From: Phycisphaerae bacterium
GTDB lineage: Bacteria > Planctomycetota > Phycisphaerae > UBA1845 > UTPLA1
Assembly (NCBI GenBank): GCA_030432035.1
Contig: JAUIHO010000013.1
Location: forward strand, 1 to 40,615
Direction of reading: 5' to 3'
DNA: 40,615 bases
Shown here: in pieces, positions 17,005-26,230 of the stretch
How the letters are laid out: every line of letters begins with the position of its first letter
Numbering within the stretch: position 1 is the first letter of the stretch
Made by a program: the position numbers and the translations under genes
Notes under the pieces: generated by a model
What the model was told of the DNA's origin: nothing
Databases searched by the model: none
What the model saw: only the letters and a program-made list of their open reading frames with translations

Positions 17005-20000
17005 TTACCGACCGGATCGTCGTTCTTGCGGGACGGGGAGCTTTGGAAACAGCGTTTCGATTACGTCGCGCGTTTTGTTAAACGGCTGCGGCTCGACGTT
17101 TGGATCGTCTAGCGTTCCCGTTACCGCAATCTCGCTGGCTTCACGCGCTACGCCCTCCAGAATTTCCGTCAGAATCGGCACGTTCAATCGCACCGGGCTC
17201 GCCGCCAACAGCCGCAAGTCTATATCGCGCGTGTCGAGATTGACCTTTCCACCGCCCACAAAAGACAACGCATTGCCCTGCAAATCGATCTTGCGCAGGT
17301 AAAGCAAATCGTCAATCAGATATAGGTCCAACCGACCGTCGTGAAAAACGTTTTCGTCGGGTGCCAACGCCAGCACTTGGAAGATCATCAACATGAACGG
17401 CAACTTCCAAACTTGTGCCTCGCGAATTTGCACAGTCCCTGCACCTTCGCGGAACCCGTTGGGGCCGGACAGCCCTTGCAACTTGAACTCGCCAACGACC
17501 AGCCCCTGCTCACGTTCTTGTTCTTCCTCTTCTTCGTCAATCTTCGATTCGGCCCGCTGGCCTGCCGTTTGCTCTGCAACGATCTGTTCAAGTTGTACGT
17601 CGCGGAAAATGATCTCGGCTTCATATGCCGTTTCATCGTCGTCAAAAGCGATGACGGCATTGCCCGTCGCTTCGCCACCGTACACATCGCCGAAGACATT
17701 TTCGAGTATGAGAACGCCGTCTTCCGGACGCGATACCAAGTGCCCTTTCGCGCCCGTCATCGTCCAGCCACCGAGTTGCACTCTCGAAATATTCAAATCG
17801 GTATCAATTAACACGCTTCCGTTTGGGTCGATACGGCAACTTCCTTCTAACACGCCGTGGGCTTTGCTTAGTTCTACGCCGAGTTGGCCCGTGAAGTCGT
17901 GCAATTCGATTTTGCCGGCGATATCCCAACTAAATCGACCATTTGCATCGCGACTAAATCGCAAATTGGCAATCGACGCGGAAACCGCCCCTGCCGGCGC
18001 GGCGCCGCGCAACCATTCGCGCAAATCGGGCGGGCAAGCATTGATAAACGCTCGATCAAACGCGACGTTCTGTAAGTCGATCGCCAACGTTCCACTCAGC
18101 GTTTCCCCGATGTAGTCGATTCGCCCGCTTAACCGCAACGTACCATTGCCGAGCCGACCGGTCACGCTGCGAATATCGACGCCGTCGTTATCGACTTGCA
18201 CCGTGCCGCGCAGCTCGGACAGCGGCAGCGGAAACGCGCTTAACTTCGCAGTATTGCCCAACAGTTGAATTTCAGTGTCGTGTTGATGCCGCTGGGAATC
18301 ACCTTCACCGATAAAGTGCTGACGGCTGCTAATGCGCACGCGCCCCGCCGGTGAGAGCATCTTCCAAACGTCGCGCACCGTTTCGGGTAACGCGTTATAC
18401 AACTCGGTCGTTAGCGCCAACGACGGCGACGAGACGTTGACGGTTACATCTTGCTCGACACCGCTGCGATCCCACGTTGCTTTGGCTGTAATATTCGAAG
18501 CACCATTCACGCCGCGTAGTTCGCGGACATCGACGCGTTTGGTCTGCACGCGACAATCCGCGGTTACGTCGCTTAACGTAAACGGGAAGTTTTCGTATCG
18601 AATCTGGTCGCCCGCGAATTGCACGTCCAGATCCCACTCCAAATCATCCGTATCTCCATTCTCAAACAAACGACCGATGATGTTTGCCTTGCCGCGCGGA
18701 TTGAAGCTCGCCAGCGACTCGCCGAAAGCCGTCGCAATCTCATCGTCCAACGGCAATTCGCTGGCTTCGATTCGCAACTCGATTTCCGTCGGTCGATCCG
18801 GCTCCAGAATGGTGTAACCATCCAACAGAATCGGCGCACCATCGGCGCGGGCCGTGAAGTTATTAATTCGAATGCGATCGTTCTCGATCTGAAGCCGACC
18901 GTCGATATCGGTAATGCGACGCGGCCAAGGTCGAAAGATCGCGACGGCATCGCGCAAGTCGGCTGTGATGACAATATCAAGATGTGGCCGTGGCCCCGGT
19001 TTTGGGCCACCTTCGCGATCCAATCGCACGTGCACGTCGGCCGAGCCGTACGGCATGAAGCGCCGCCAAACGCTTTGGTAACGCTCGGGCATAGCACCGA
19101 ACAGATGCGTATCGAGCGGTATGCCCGTCGAACGAATGTCGAGCGTGAAAGCAGAGTAATCCGTGCGGTTGTTGACGTAACCATTTACCGACGCGTTGCC
19201 CCCGCCGTGATTGCCGCGGATATCCTCGATATAGATATCCCAACCATCGAATCGCGTTGTGCCGGTGATGTTGTATAACCGAAACGGAAACCACCGCGCC
19301 GCCCCGTCGATGCCGTGCAAATCGATCACACCGTTTACGCGCAACGTGCCAGGCGAATTCGCTTCGCGCAACAAGTGCAGGCTTATGTCCATGTTGCCGT
19401 GGGGATCGAAGTCTTCGAGAAAGCTGCGGAGTTCATTGGGAAAACGTGCGTCTGCCAAAACGCGATTGCGCGCCTTGCCTTCAAACGCAGCGAATTCGTC
19501 GGCGTCGATGTGCAGGTCCATCCCGAGTGTCGTGATATCGCCGTCGCCGCGTACCAACTTGCCATAGATATGACAAGGCACGCCGTTCATCGTGCCTTTG
19601 ACGTCAACCAGAATATCTTCGGCAATAAGTTCGACTTTGCCCTCAAGCTCGCGCAACGTCACCAACGGTTCGAGCAAGTCCGCATCGTTGTCGTCGTTGG
19701 GTCCCGGCTCTTGCAAACCCGCCGTTAGCCACAGTGGAATGATGCACGTAACGTTTTCAAACTTAATCCGCATATCGCGTTGCGCGTCGGACTCGCGATC
19801 GAACACGTAGCGACTGAGCCGTACATCCCCTTCCAGTGAAAGCGAATCGAATAACTCTTGCGCCACAGCGGGCAGTTGCGTGCGCACCGTCGACGTCGGG
19901 AAAAATGGCGAGTTTGACACGACACCGGCGACCGGGTCGAAGTGAACCGACGCACGACCGATCGGGTTGGAGTAGCGCCGTATCTCGATGTTATAGCCGG

Positions 20001-20658
20001 AATCACTCTGCTTACTGGGCCGCACGTCGGCATCGAGCTTCTCGATGTGCTTTTCTCTGGTGCCGTCTTCGTGCACAGCCACCACGACGGCCTCGGCTGA
20101 ACGAATCGTTACGACCGGGCGAAACGGCATTCGAGTGCGCTGGCGTCTCCGACGCTTATAAAGCAGTTCCCAATTGCGTTTACCGGATTCGAGGTTGTAG
20201 CTTAGCACGATCGTCGGCTTGACGGCCAACACACGTTCGATGCGTAGGTCGCCGATCAACAGTCGCCACGGATCGTGTTCGAGCTGCAGTTTCTCGACGG
20301 CGAAGACCTCCCGATCGGCGCGATCGACCGCGTCTTCGTCGATGTCTTTATCGTAAGGAAGATAGATATGTACATCATGCAGCGTAATGCCTTCAAACAT
20401 CTTGAAAGACGCACGCCCCACTTCGATTTCGACGCCGCCGGGCGTTAGCTTCTTAAGTACGCGCACGGCGCGCGCGCGAATCGACTCACTTGTGGTGCTA
20501 ATCGTGTAGGCGGCGAAGAAAAAGCAGAAAACCGCAAAGAGAATCAGACCGATGCGGCGCCGCGCGATCGATGTTGGAAACCGAACCGCGGTGCGGTTGG
20601 TCACAAACTCGCGCAATTCGCGAAGCGAATGAGATTGACGACGCAAACGTCTGGTCAC
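17005..20658 (-). CDS. Very large AsmA/YhdP-like envelope protein
   Basis: A 1217-residue protein with a cytoplasmic N-terminus, one membrane helix at about 36-53 (IGLILFAVFCFFFAAYTI) and a long periplasmic part. That part consists of repeating beta-strand units (for example VEIEVGRASFKMFEGITLHD near the start and RLGNGTLRLSGRIDY further on), the pattern of AsmA-like proteins that form long lipid-conducting grooves between membranes. The C-terminal portion includes the AsmA-like VQIREAQVWKLPFMLMIFQV followed by strands on residual layers (GGGKVNLDTRDIDLRLLAAS). A Glu-rich insert (about 1025-1040) is unstructured. It is the last gene of a tilS-GT39-asmA unit, overlapping GT39 by 4 bases. A role in moving lipids to the outer membrane is inferred from family knowledge. 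Confidence 0.8.
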   Translation of the reverse strand: MTRRLRRQSHSLRELREFVTNRTAVRFPTSIARRRIGLILFAVFCFFFAAYTISTTSESIRARAVRVLKKLTPGGVEIEVGRASFKMFEGITLHDVHIYLPYDKDIDEDAVDRADREVFAVEKLQLEHDPWRLLIGDLRIERVLAVKPTIVLSYNLESGKRNWELLYKRRRRQRTRMPFRPVVTIRSAEAVVVAVHEDGTREKHIEKLDADVRPSKQSDSGYNIEIRRYSNPIGRASVHFDPVAGVVSNSPFFPTSTVRTQLPAVAQELFDSLSLEGDVRLSRYVFDRESDAQRDMRIKFENVTCIIPLWLTAGLQEPGPNDDNDADLLEPLVTLRELEGKVELIAEDILVDVKGTMNGVPCHIYGKLVRGDGDITTLGMDLHIDADEFAAFEGKARNRVLADARFPNELRSFLEDFDPHGNMDISLHLLREANSPGTLRVNGVIDLHGIDGAARWFPFRLYNITGTTRFDGWDIYIEDIRGNHGGGNASVNGYVNNRTDYSAFTLDIRSTGIPLDTHLFGAMPERYQSVWRRFMPYGSADVHVRLDREGGPKPGPRPHLDIVITADLRDAVAIFRPWPRRITDIDGRLQIENDRIRINNFTARADGAPILLDGYTILEPDRPTEIELRIEASELPLDDEIATAFGESLASFNPRGKANIIGRLFENGDTDDLEWDLDVQFAGDQIRYENFPFTLSDVTADCRVQTKRVDVRELRGVNGASNITAKATWDRSGVEQDVTVNVSSPSLALTTELYNALPETVRDVWKMLSPAGRVRISSRQHFIGEGDSQRHQHDTEIQLLGNTAKLSAFPLPLSELRGTVQVDNDGVDIRSVTGRLGNGTLRLSGRIDYIGETLSGTLAIDLQNVAFDRAFINACPPDLREWLRGAAPAGAVSASIANLRFSRDANGRFSWDIAGKIELHDFTGQLGVELSKAHGVLEGSCRIDPNGSVLIDTDLNISRVQLGGWTMTGAKGHLVSRPEDGVLILENVFGDVYGGEATGNAVIAFDDDETAYEAEIIFRDVQLEQIVAEQTAGQRAESKIDEEEEEQEREQGLVVGEFKLQGLSGPNGFREGAGTVQIREAQVWKLPFMLMIFQVLALAPDENVFHDGRLDLYLIDDLLYLRKIDLQGNALSFVGGGKVNLDTRDIDLRLLAASPVRLNVPILTEILEGVAREASEIAVTGTLDDPNVEPQPFNKTRDVIETLFPKLPVPQERRSGR

Positions 20659-21896
20659 GCTGACTCGATCGAATGCCGATCATCCCATCGCGGCAACCAA
20701 CGATCCAACGCAGTTGCCGCCAGGATGAAGATCAACGGCATCGCCGGCAATCGGTAACGCACCGACCCCACGAATACCATATGCACGAGGGTAAAGTACG
20801 CGGCGGGGGCGAGCAAGAACGCCATAAGCCACCAACGCCGCCATTGATACAAAGCGCCAACTGCCGCCAACACAAAAATCGGAAAAACCGATAGCCAACA
20901 AATCACCGCGTACAGCCCCGATTGATAACCGGGCGCGTTCATCGTGATCGACCACGTTCGGATGAGTTTCGTCCAGGCAAGCTGCAGCGATTCTGCGGGA
21001 TGTTCGCGCATCCACGATAACGCCGCGTCGCGATACACGGCATCGCGTTGCACCTCGTTAGCGTCGTCGGCGACTGGCGGGTACTCAATTTTTTCCATGC
21101 CCGGCCCGCCGTCGGCCCACGGACCGAGCGATTCGAGCAAGCTCGCCCCGCTGCCAGTCCTCACGGGAACAAAGGTGCCGAACAACTGATAGTTGCGATA
21201 GATCGTCGGAAACAAAACGAGCATCATGCCAAAGACAAACAACGCCGCCGCGCGCGGCCGCCGCATTCGATGCTTGTCTCGCTCGGCTGTCGTGACCGGC
21301 GGCAGGAAAAAAATCAACAACAGGTACGGAACAAATAGCAACAAGCCACTGCTTCGCGTCAGCGCGCCCAAGCCGATCAACGCGCCAGCCAACCATGCCC
21401 ATTGGGCTTGGTGCGTGTCGCGATATCGCAAGATGGCATGCAATGCGCCCAGCAGCAGCGCGATATACGGCACCTCGGTAAGCACCAACGCGTTGAAGTA
21501 CAGCAAAATCGGATCGACGGCACACCATGCCGCAGCCAACAAGCCCACGCGTTCGTTAAACAGTAGCCGCCCGATGGCAAAGCAAAACCACACCGCAACC
21601 AAGGCCGCAATCGCATTGATCACCCGTCCGACATTCATAACATCCGCGTCGGAGTTGCAGCCGAGATAGATGCCGACAGCCAACATGCCAGGATACGCCG
21701 GGTCGGTGCCTGCCAACACGTTGCGCGCCTGCACCGGCCCGTTACCGGCGGCGATATTCCGCGCGACCTTGACGTAACGATGGGAATCGGGAAAGTCGAA
21801 GCGTTGCGGATGCATTGCGGCGTAAGCGAGAAGTATCACGCGCAGCAACGCGGCCAAGATGAAGATCATCGTCAGGTTGCGCTTGAGGTTCTTCAC
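20655..21896 (-). CDS. Membrane glycosyltransferase, GT39/ArnT-like
   Basis: A 413-residue integral membrane protein with about ten hydrophobic segments. The first periplasmic loop carries FDFPDSHRYVKVARNIAAGN, with acidic residues where PMT/ArnT enzymes place their catalytic aspartate, followed by ALLRV-type helix packing and RSSGLLLFVPYLLLIFFL later on. These enzymes move a sugar from a polyprenyl-phosphate carrier to a lipid or protein in the periplasm. The acceptor is unknown. It overlaps tilS upstream and the AsmA gene downstream by 4 bases each, so all three should be translated from one message. Confidence 0.8.
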   Translation of the reverse strand: MKNLKRNLTMIFILAALLRVILLAYAAMHPQRFDFPDSHRYVKVARNIAAGNGPVQARNVLAGTDPAYPGMLAVGIYLGCNSDADVMNVGRVINAIAALVAVWFCFAIGRLLFNERVGLLAAAWCAVDPILLYFNALVLTEVPYIALLLGALHAILRYRDTHQAQWAWLAGALIGLGALTRSSGLLLFVPYLLLIFFLPPVTTAERDKHRMRRPRAAALFVFGMMLVLFPTIYRNYQLFGTFVPVRTGSGASLLESLGPWADGGPGMEKIEYPPVADDANEVQRDAVYRDAALSWMREHPAESLQLAWTKLIRTWSITMNAPGYQSGLYAVICWLSVFPIFVLAAVGALYQWRRWWLMAFLLAPAAYFTLVHMVFVGSVRYRLPAMPLIFILAATALDRWLPRWDDRHSIESA

Positions 21897-22972
21897 GCGT
21901 TCGAACTCGCGGCGTCAGTTGTTGCAACGCTATTCGTCGCGTTCGCACGCAACGCTTCGTCCGCACGCCGGAATTCGAGAAAGCGTCCGCGGCGATGTGC
22001 CGTGGCGGCTCCGGCGAGTTCGACGGTGCGCGGTTGGGCGTCCTGTAGCAACTGACGGCAACGCTCAATCGCGTCGGCGTCGATCGTCTTTTGGCCGGCC
22101 GCGACATCGATCGCCGCACGGTACAACAGCGCGGCGATCAGCCAAGGGTGTAAATCGGACAGATGCGTGGCGTCGAGGCTGACATGCGTCTCGTCCTGTT
22201 CGATGCATACGTCTTGCCAGGCGTCGTCGATTTGTTGTTGCAGGTAATCCCATGCACCGGCCTGCTGTTCGGCGATGCGCCCGAGCGCGGTCACGGCTTG
22301 CGGATTCAAATGCTTCGCAAGATCGGGCATCAACACGTGCCGAATATAGTTGCGGCGACCGGCGGTAATGTCGTCGTTGGTATCGTCATGCATGAATGAG
22401 ATTTGGCGCGTTTTTAGGTACGCAACGCCATCGGCGCGGCGCAGCCCCAGCATCGGTCGTACCAATAACACATCGCTACTGTCAATCAGGGGGCGTACCG
22501 GACGCATGCCGCGCAGCCCGCGCAATCCTGTGCCGCGTAACAGGCGAAACAAGACCGTCTCGGCTTGGTCTTCGGCATGATGGGCGGTGACCAACCGCTT
22601 TGCACCGACCTGTTCACAGACTGTCGCCAGGAATTGGTAGCGTGCCTTGCGGCCGGCTTCTTCGATCGACTCACCGGTATCGCGCGCGAGGCGCGGCACA
22701 TCGATAAACGCTCGATGAAACGGCAAGCCAAGCGCTTGCGCGTGTTCGCCGACGAAGTCGCACATGGCCGTTGCATTATGCGGCACGCCGTGATCGAGAT
22801 GGGCCACGTGCAACTGCCAATTGCATCTGCGCAACTCGTTGACGCGCGCTAACCCGTGCAGCAGCGCCATCGAATCGGCACCGCCCGACACGGCTAGCAC
22901 GATCATGCGTTCTTCGCCGAATAACGCGCGTGCACGGTCGAAAAGATGTTTATGGAAATGGCGCGTATCCAT
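21893..22972 (-). CDS. tilS: tRNA(Ile)-lysidine synthetase
   Basis: A 359-residue PP-loop ATPase that converts C34 of the tRNA-Ile CAU anticodon to lysidine so that it reads AUA. The PP-loop is SGGADS at residues 29-34. Other family stretches are HVAHLDHGV, LVTAHHAEDQAETVLFRLLR and RGLRGMRPV. The protein is shorter than E. coli TilS and lacks a clear C-terminal domain, as in several bacterial lineages. The start is the ATG at 22972. It is the first gene of a unit that continues with two envelope genes, an unusual association. Confidence 0.93.
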   Translation of the reverse strand: MDTRHFHKHLFDRARALFGEERMIVLAVSGGADSMALLHGLARVNELRRCNWQLHVAHLDHGVPHNATAMCDFVGEHAQALGLPFHRAFIDVPRLARDTGESIEEAGRKARYQFLATVCEQVGAKRLVTAHHAEDQAETVLFRLLRGTGLRGLRGMRPVRPLIDSSDVLLVRPMLGLRRADGVAYLKTRQISFMHDDTNDDITAGRRNYIRHVLMPDLAKHLNPQAVTALGRIAEQQAGAWDYLQQQIDDAWQDVCIEQDETHVSLDATHLSDLHPWLIAALLYRAAIDVAAGQKTIDADAIERCRQLLQDAQPRTVELAGAATAHRRGRFLEFRRADEALRANATNSVATTDAASSNA

Positions 22973-23179
22973 CGTGGGCTATTTTAACGCAAACTCACGC
23001 CGCGCCATTATCGAAAACGTGCGGCCCGTTCGCGCGTGATCACGCCTCGGCAGTATTCCCCTTCGCCTGCGTTCTATTATCCAGAATTGAAACAAGGAAA
23101 GGCAAGAAGCAGGCGGAGCCGTGGCCTGTGGCCGCATGAATATCGCGCGAAGATCTTTGCATAAGCGTGCCGGGAGCGA

Positions 23180-24271
23180 TCACCCATCCAACAGCGGCAA
23201 CGACACGCCCGTCGCGGTGTTGTCGCCCTGCATCTCGCGACGGCGAAGCTGACCGCAGGCGGCGTCGATATCGCGACCGCGACTTTTCCGCAGATGTGCG
23301 TTCACGCCCAAGCTCTTAAGCCGCTTCTGAAACAGAAATGCATCATTCGCGTTCGGTCGTTCGTACGGCAACGTGTCCACCGGGTTGTAGCGCAGGAGAT
23401 TAACGTTGCAACGGACCTTCTGAGCAAAGTGCGCGAGCTTGGTCGCTTGTGCGGGCGTGTCGTTGATACCTGCCAGAAGCGTGTATTCGAGCGTGATCTC
23501 GCGACCCGTTTGCAGGAAGTAGTAACGACACGCGTCGATCAGCTCTTTGATCGTGATGCGTTCGGCCCACGGGATGAGTTCGGCACGTAAATCGTCGTCC
23601 GGCGCATGCAACGACAGCGCCAGATTTAGCTGCAACCCTTCGTCGGCCAATTTGCGAATGCCCTTCGGCACGCCCACGGTGCTCACCGTGATCTTGCGTG
23701 CGCCGATGTTCATTCCCCAGTCGGCGTTGATCGTGCGAATCGCGCGAACGACGTTGTCGTAATTCGCGAACGGCTCACCCAAGCCCATAAACACGATGTT
23801 ACTAAGACGACCACCGGCGGCTTCGGCTTCGCGGCGTGCCAACATCGCTTGTTCGACAATTTCTCCCGTCGTCAGATTGCGCTGCAAGCCATCGAGCCCA
23901 CTGGCGCAAAAACGACAACCGACGGGACAGCCGACTTGCGAACTGATACACGCCGTCTTATGCGTGTCCGTCGGAATCATCACGCACTCGCTGGTCGTCT
24001 GATCGGGCCAGCGCACCAACAACTTGACAGTGCCATCTTCCGACGCGGCCCGACGAATGGTCGTGCTTTGATAGAACGGTAGCGAATCTTTAAGCTTTTC
24101 GCGCAAAGGCTTGGAGAGATTGGTCATCTCGTCGTAAGACGACACGCCTCGCTCAAAAGCCCATTCCAAGATTTGCTTGCTGCGGTAAGCGGGTTCGCCT
24201 TGTGCTTTGAGAGATTCACCCAAGTCGGCGGGCGCGACATCAAACAGAGACTTTGCAGAATTAAAAGTCAT
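23180..24271 (-). CDS. rlmN: Dual-specificity RNA methyltransferase RlmN
   Basis: A 363-residue radical-SAM enzyme that methylates C2 of A2503 in 23S rRNA and of A37 in some tRNAs. The 4Fe-4S cluster ligands are Cys115, Cys119 and Cys122 (GCPVGCRFC) and the second catalytic cysteine is Cys339 (DIDAACGQL). IVFMGLGEPFANYDNVVRAI and ITLEYTLLAGINDT are family signatures. Length is normal. It starts 5 bases after the pyrH stop and probably ends the rpsB-tsf-pyrH-rlmN run. A 207-base gap without a clear terminator follows before tilS. Confidence 0.95.
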   Translation of the reverse strand: MTFNSAKSLFDVAPADLGESLKAQGEPAYRSKQILEWAFERGVSSYDEMTNLSKPLREKLKDSLPFYQSTTIRRAASEDGTVKLLVRWPDQTTSECVMIPTDTHKTACISSQVGCPVGCRFCASGLDGLQRNLTTGEIVEQAMLARREAEAAGGRLSNIVFMGLGEPFANYDNVVRAIRTINADWGMNIGARKITVSTVGVPKGIRKLADEGLQLNLALSLHAPDDDLRAELIPWAERITIKELIDACRYYFLQTGREITLEYTLLAGINDTPAQATKLAHFAQKVRCNVNLLRYNPVDTLPYERPNANDAFLFQKRLKSLGVNAHLRKSRGRDIDAACGQLRRREMQGDNTATGVSLPLLDG

Positions 24272-24276
24272 ATAGC

Positions 24277-25023
24277 CTATTCATCAATCCGCGTGCCGAC
24301 GCGTTTGCCCATCACGGCCTTTTTCATGTTGCCCGCCGTCATGAGGTTGAACACCAAAATCGGCACCGCATGGCGTTGGCACATATCGACTGCCGAAACG
24401 TCCATCACCTTCAGGCGGTTGTCGATTACTTCATTATACCCAAGCGATGTGAGCAATTTCGCGTCTTTATCCTTCATCGGGTCGGCGGTGTACACGCCGT
24501 CGACCTTGGTCGCCTTGCAGAGTACATCGGCGTGCAATTCGACAGCTGCCAAAGCTGCCGCCGTATCTGTCGTCACAAACGGCCGACCGGTACCCGCCGC
24601 CAGAATGACTACGCGACCCTTTTCCAAATGGCGAATGCAGCGTCGCCGGATGAAGGTTTCGCAAGCGCTGTGAATACTGATCGACGACTGCACCCGTACC
24701 GGCTGGCCCATGTCTTCGATCACATCTTGCAACGCCAACGCGTTGATGACCGTCGCGAGCATGCCCATGTAGTGCGCCGTGGCTTCCTGAATGCGCGACT
24801 CGGATGCGACAGTCGCGCCACGCAGGAAGTTTCCACCGCCGACGACGACGGCAACCTCAACCCCGATCTCTGCAACGCTGACAATTTCTTGTGCGATGCG
24901 CTGCAACGCTTCGCCGTCGATGCCGGTCTCGCCGGGCTTACCGAGGCCTTCACCCGAAACTTTAAGAAGCACACGTTCGAAGTGCGGCTTGGTTGATTTG
25001 CTGCTGGTTTTCTTTTTCGCCAT
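24277..25023 (-). CDS. pyrH: Uridylate kinase
   Basis: A 248-residue bacterial UMP kinase of the amino-acid kinase fold that makes UDP for nucleotide and envelope synthesis. Key stretches are RVLLKVSGEGL at the N-terminus, VAVVVGGGNFLRG, and ILAAGTGRPFVTTDTAAALA. An extra 15 residues rich in Lys and Ser precede the usual start; ATG 25023 (MAKKKTSSK) is used, with ATG 25032 also possible. Gene order after rpsB and tsf is the common bacterial one. Confidence 0.95.
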   Translation of the reverse strand: MAKKKTSSKSTKPHFERVLLKVSGEGLGKPGETGIDGEALQRIAQEIVSVAEIGVEVAVVVGGGNFLRGATVASESRIQEATAHYMGMLATVINALALQDVIEDMGQPVRVQSSISIHSACETFIRRRCIRHLEKGRVVILAAGTGRPFVTTDTAAALAAVELHADVLCKATKVDGVYTADPMKDKDAKLLTSLGYNEVIDNRLKVMDVSAVDMCQRHAVPILVFNLMTAGNMKKAVMGKRVGTRIDE

Positions 25024-25093
25024 GGTCGTCATGTTAGTGTCGATTTCGATTTTCGTCGCGCTGTGGCGTCATGCTGCGCTTTGGTACTCATCT

Positions 25094-25121
25094 GCGCTGT
25101 GGCACCGGTTTGTAACCGGTG
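25094..25121 (+). repeat. Palindromic repeat, family A, copy 1
   Basis: An element starting GCGCTGTGGCACCGG whose core CACCGGTT-TGT-AACCGGTG is an 8-base inverted repeat with a 3-base loop. It lies between pyrH and tsf, 40 bases from copy 2. Confidence 0.8.
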
Positions 25122-25133
25122 ATCTTCATCCCC

Positions 25134-25161
25134 GCGCTGTGGCACCGGTTTGCAACCGGTG
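25134..25161 (+). repeat. Palindromic repeat, family A, copy 2
   Basis: The same element as at 25094 with one change: the loop reads TGC instead of TGT. The stem is unchanged. Confidence 0.8.
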
Positions 25162-25203
25162 TTATCCCGAACGCGCATCTCAAACCCTCAACGAACCGCG
25201 CAT

Positions 25204-25235
25204 AAAAAAAGCCGCCCGTAAGCGGCTTGAAAAAT
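25204..25235 (-). terminator. Rho-independent terminator of tsf
   Basis: On the minus strand a 7-base stem (AAGCCGC/GCGGCTT) is followed by seven T's, 3 bases past the tsf stop. It should separate tsf from pyrH at least partly. Confidence 0.85.
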
Positions 25236-25237
25236 GT

Positions 25238-26056
25238 CTATTCGGTTATTTCACCAACTTCAAACTTCTTGTAGCCGGTGATTTCAAAACCGTTTTCTTT
25301 GCCGAACTCGCCGACGCTCTTCTTGTCGTCCATCACGAACGGCTGTTCGACCAACACGCGCTCGGCAAACCACTTGTCCATCTTACCATCGACGATCTTG
25401 TCGATGATTTCCTGCGGCTTGCCGGCGGCTTCTTCGGCGGCTTTGGTCTTGGCTTCGGCGGCGACCGACGAATCGACGTCTTCACGGACGCGACCATCCA
25501 ACACGACAGCCGACGTGATGTGCATACAAATCTTGCGACCGGCATCGCCCGGATCGGCCGTGCCCGTAATCGCGGCAGCCGACTGGCCGTTGTGGTGCAC
25601 GTATACCGCACCGGGACCTTCGAGCCGCGCGAAGCGCTTGATCTGGATGTTTTCCTTGATCTTTCCGAACGCGTCAGTCATGAATTCTTGAACCGACTGA
25701 CCGCCTTCCATGTTCGTTTTCTTAATCTCTTCCGGGTCGGTGATGCCGGTCGTGGCACACTGCTTGGCCAGCGCGTCGGCAATCGCCTTGAAGTCGTTAT
25801 TGGTGGCCACGAAGTCCGTCTCGCAGCGCAGTTCGCACATGGCCGCGCACTTGTCATCGGCATAGACGCCGATGCGACCGTTGGCGACTTCGCGATCGCC
25901 GCGTTCGACCATCTTGTCGGCGAACTTCTTGCGCAGGATTTCCAACGCCCCGCCTTCATCGCCCGACGCTTCCACGAGGGCCTTCTTCACATCCATCATG
26001 GCCAGGCCGGTCTTCTCGCGAAGCTTCTGTACCTGCTGGGCGGTAATTGCTGCCAT
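25238..26056 (-). CDS. tsf: Elongation factor Ts
   Basis: A 272-residue guanine-nucleotide exchange factor for EF-Tu. The N-terminal domain begins MAAITAQQVQKLREKTGLAM and continues MMDVKKALVEASGD, the EF-Tu-contacting signature; the core has ELRCETDFVATNNDF, the second family signature. The middle region (MHITSAVVLDGRVREDVDSS) diverges a little from common EF-Ts, and the C-terminal part is shorter than in E. coli. It follows rpsB as usual. Confidence 0.96.
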   Translation of the reverse strand: MAAITAQQVQKLREKTGLAMMDVKKALVEASGDEGGALEILRKKFADKMVERGDREVANGRIGVYADDKCAAMCELRCETDFVATNNDFKAIADALAKQCATTGITDPEEIKKTNMEGGQSVQEFMTDAFGKIKENIQIKRFARLEGPGAVYVHHNGQSAAAITGTADPGDAGRKICMHITSAVVLDGRVREDVDSSVAAEAKTKAAEEAAGKPQEIIDKIVDGKMDKWFAERVLVEQPFVMDDKKSVGEFGKENGFEITGYKKFEVGEITE

Positions 26057-26186
26057 TGTCGAAATCTCTCCCTGCTGCCGGTTTCTAAGTGCTGTGATTC
26101 GTCAGTTTTTCGGTGCGTTGCAGCGCACCGCTATCTAGACCGCCATCTTAAGCGGTTTTACGCCAATTGCTACGGGTGGAATGAAA

Positions 26187-26213
26187 GCGTCGCCGCCCGT
26201 GCGGCGGCGACGC
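26187..26213 (-). terminator. GC-rich hairpin between rpsB and tsf
   Basis: An 11-base perfect stem (GCGTCGCCGCC/GGCGGCGACGC) with a 5-base loop lies 18 bases after the rpsB stop. On the minus strand only three T's follow, so it may attenuate or stabilise the message and not terminate it. Confidence 0.55.
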
Positions 26214-26230
26214 TGAGATCATCGTGGGAA

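Noticed and set aside
25094..25161. Short CRISPR array made of the two family A copies
   Set aside because: Only two units with a spacer of about 12 bases and no cas genes; the same palindrome occurs singly elsewhere.
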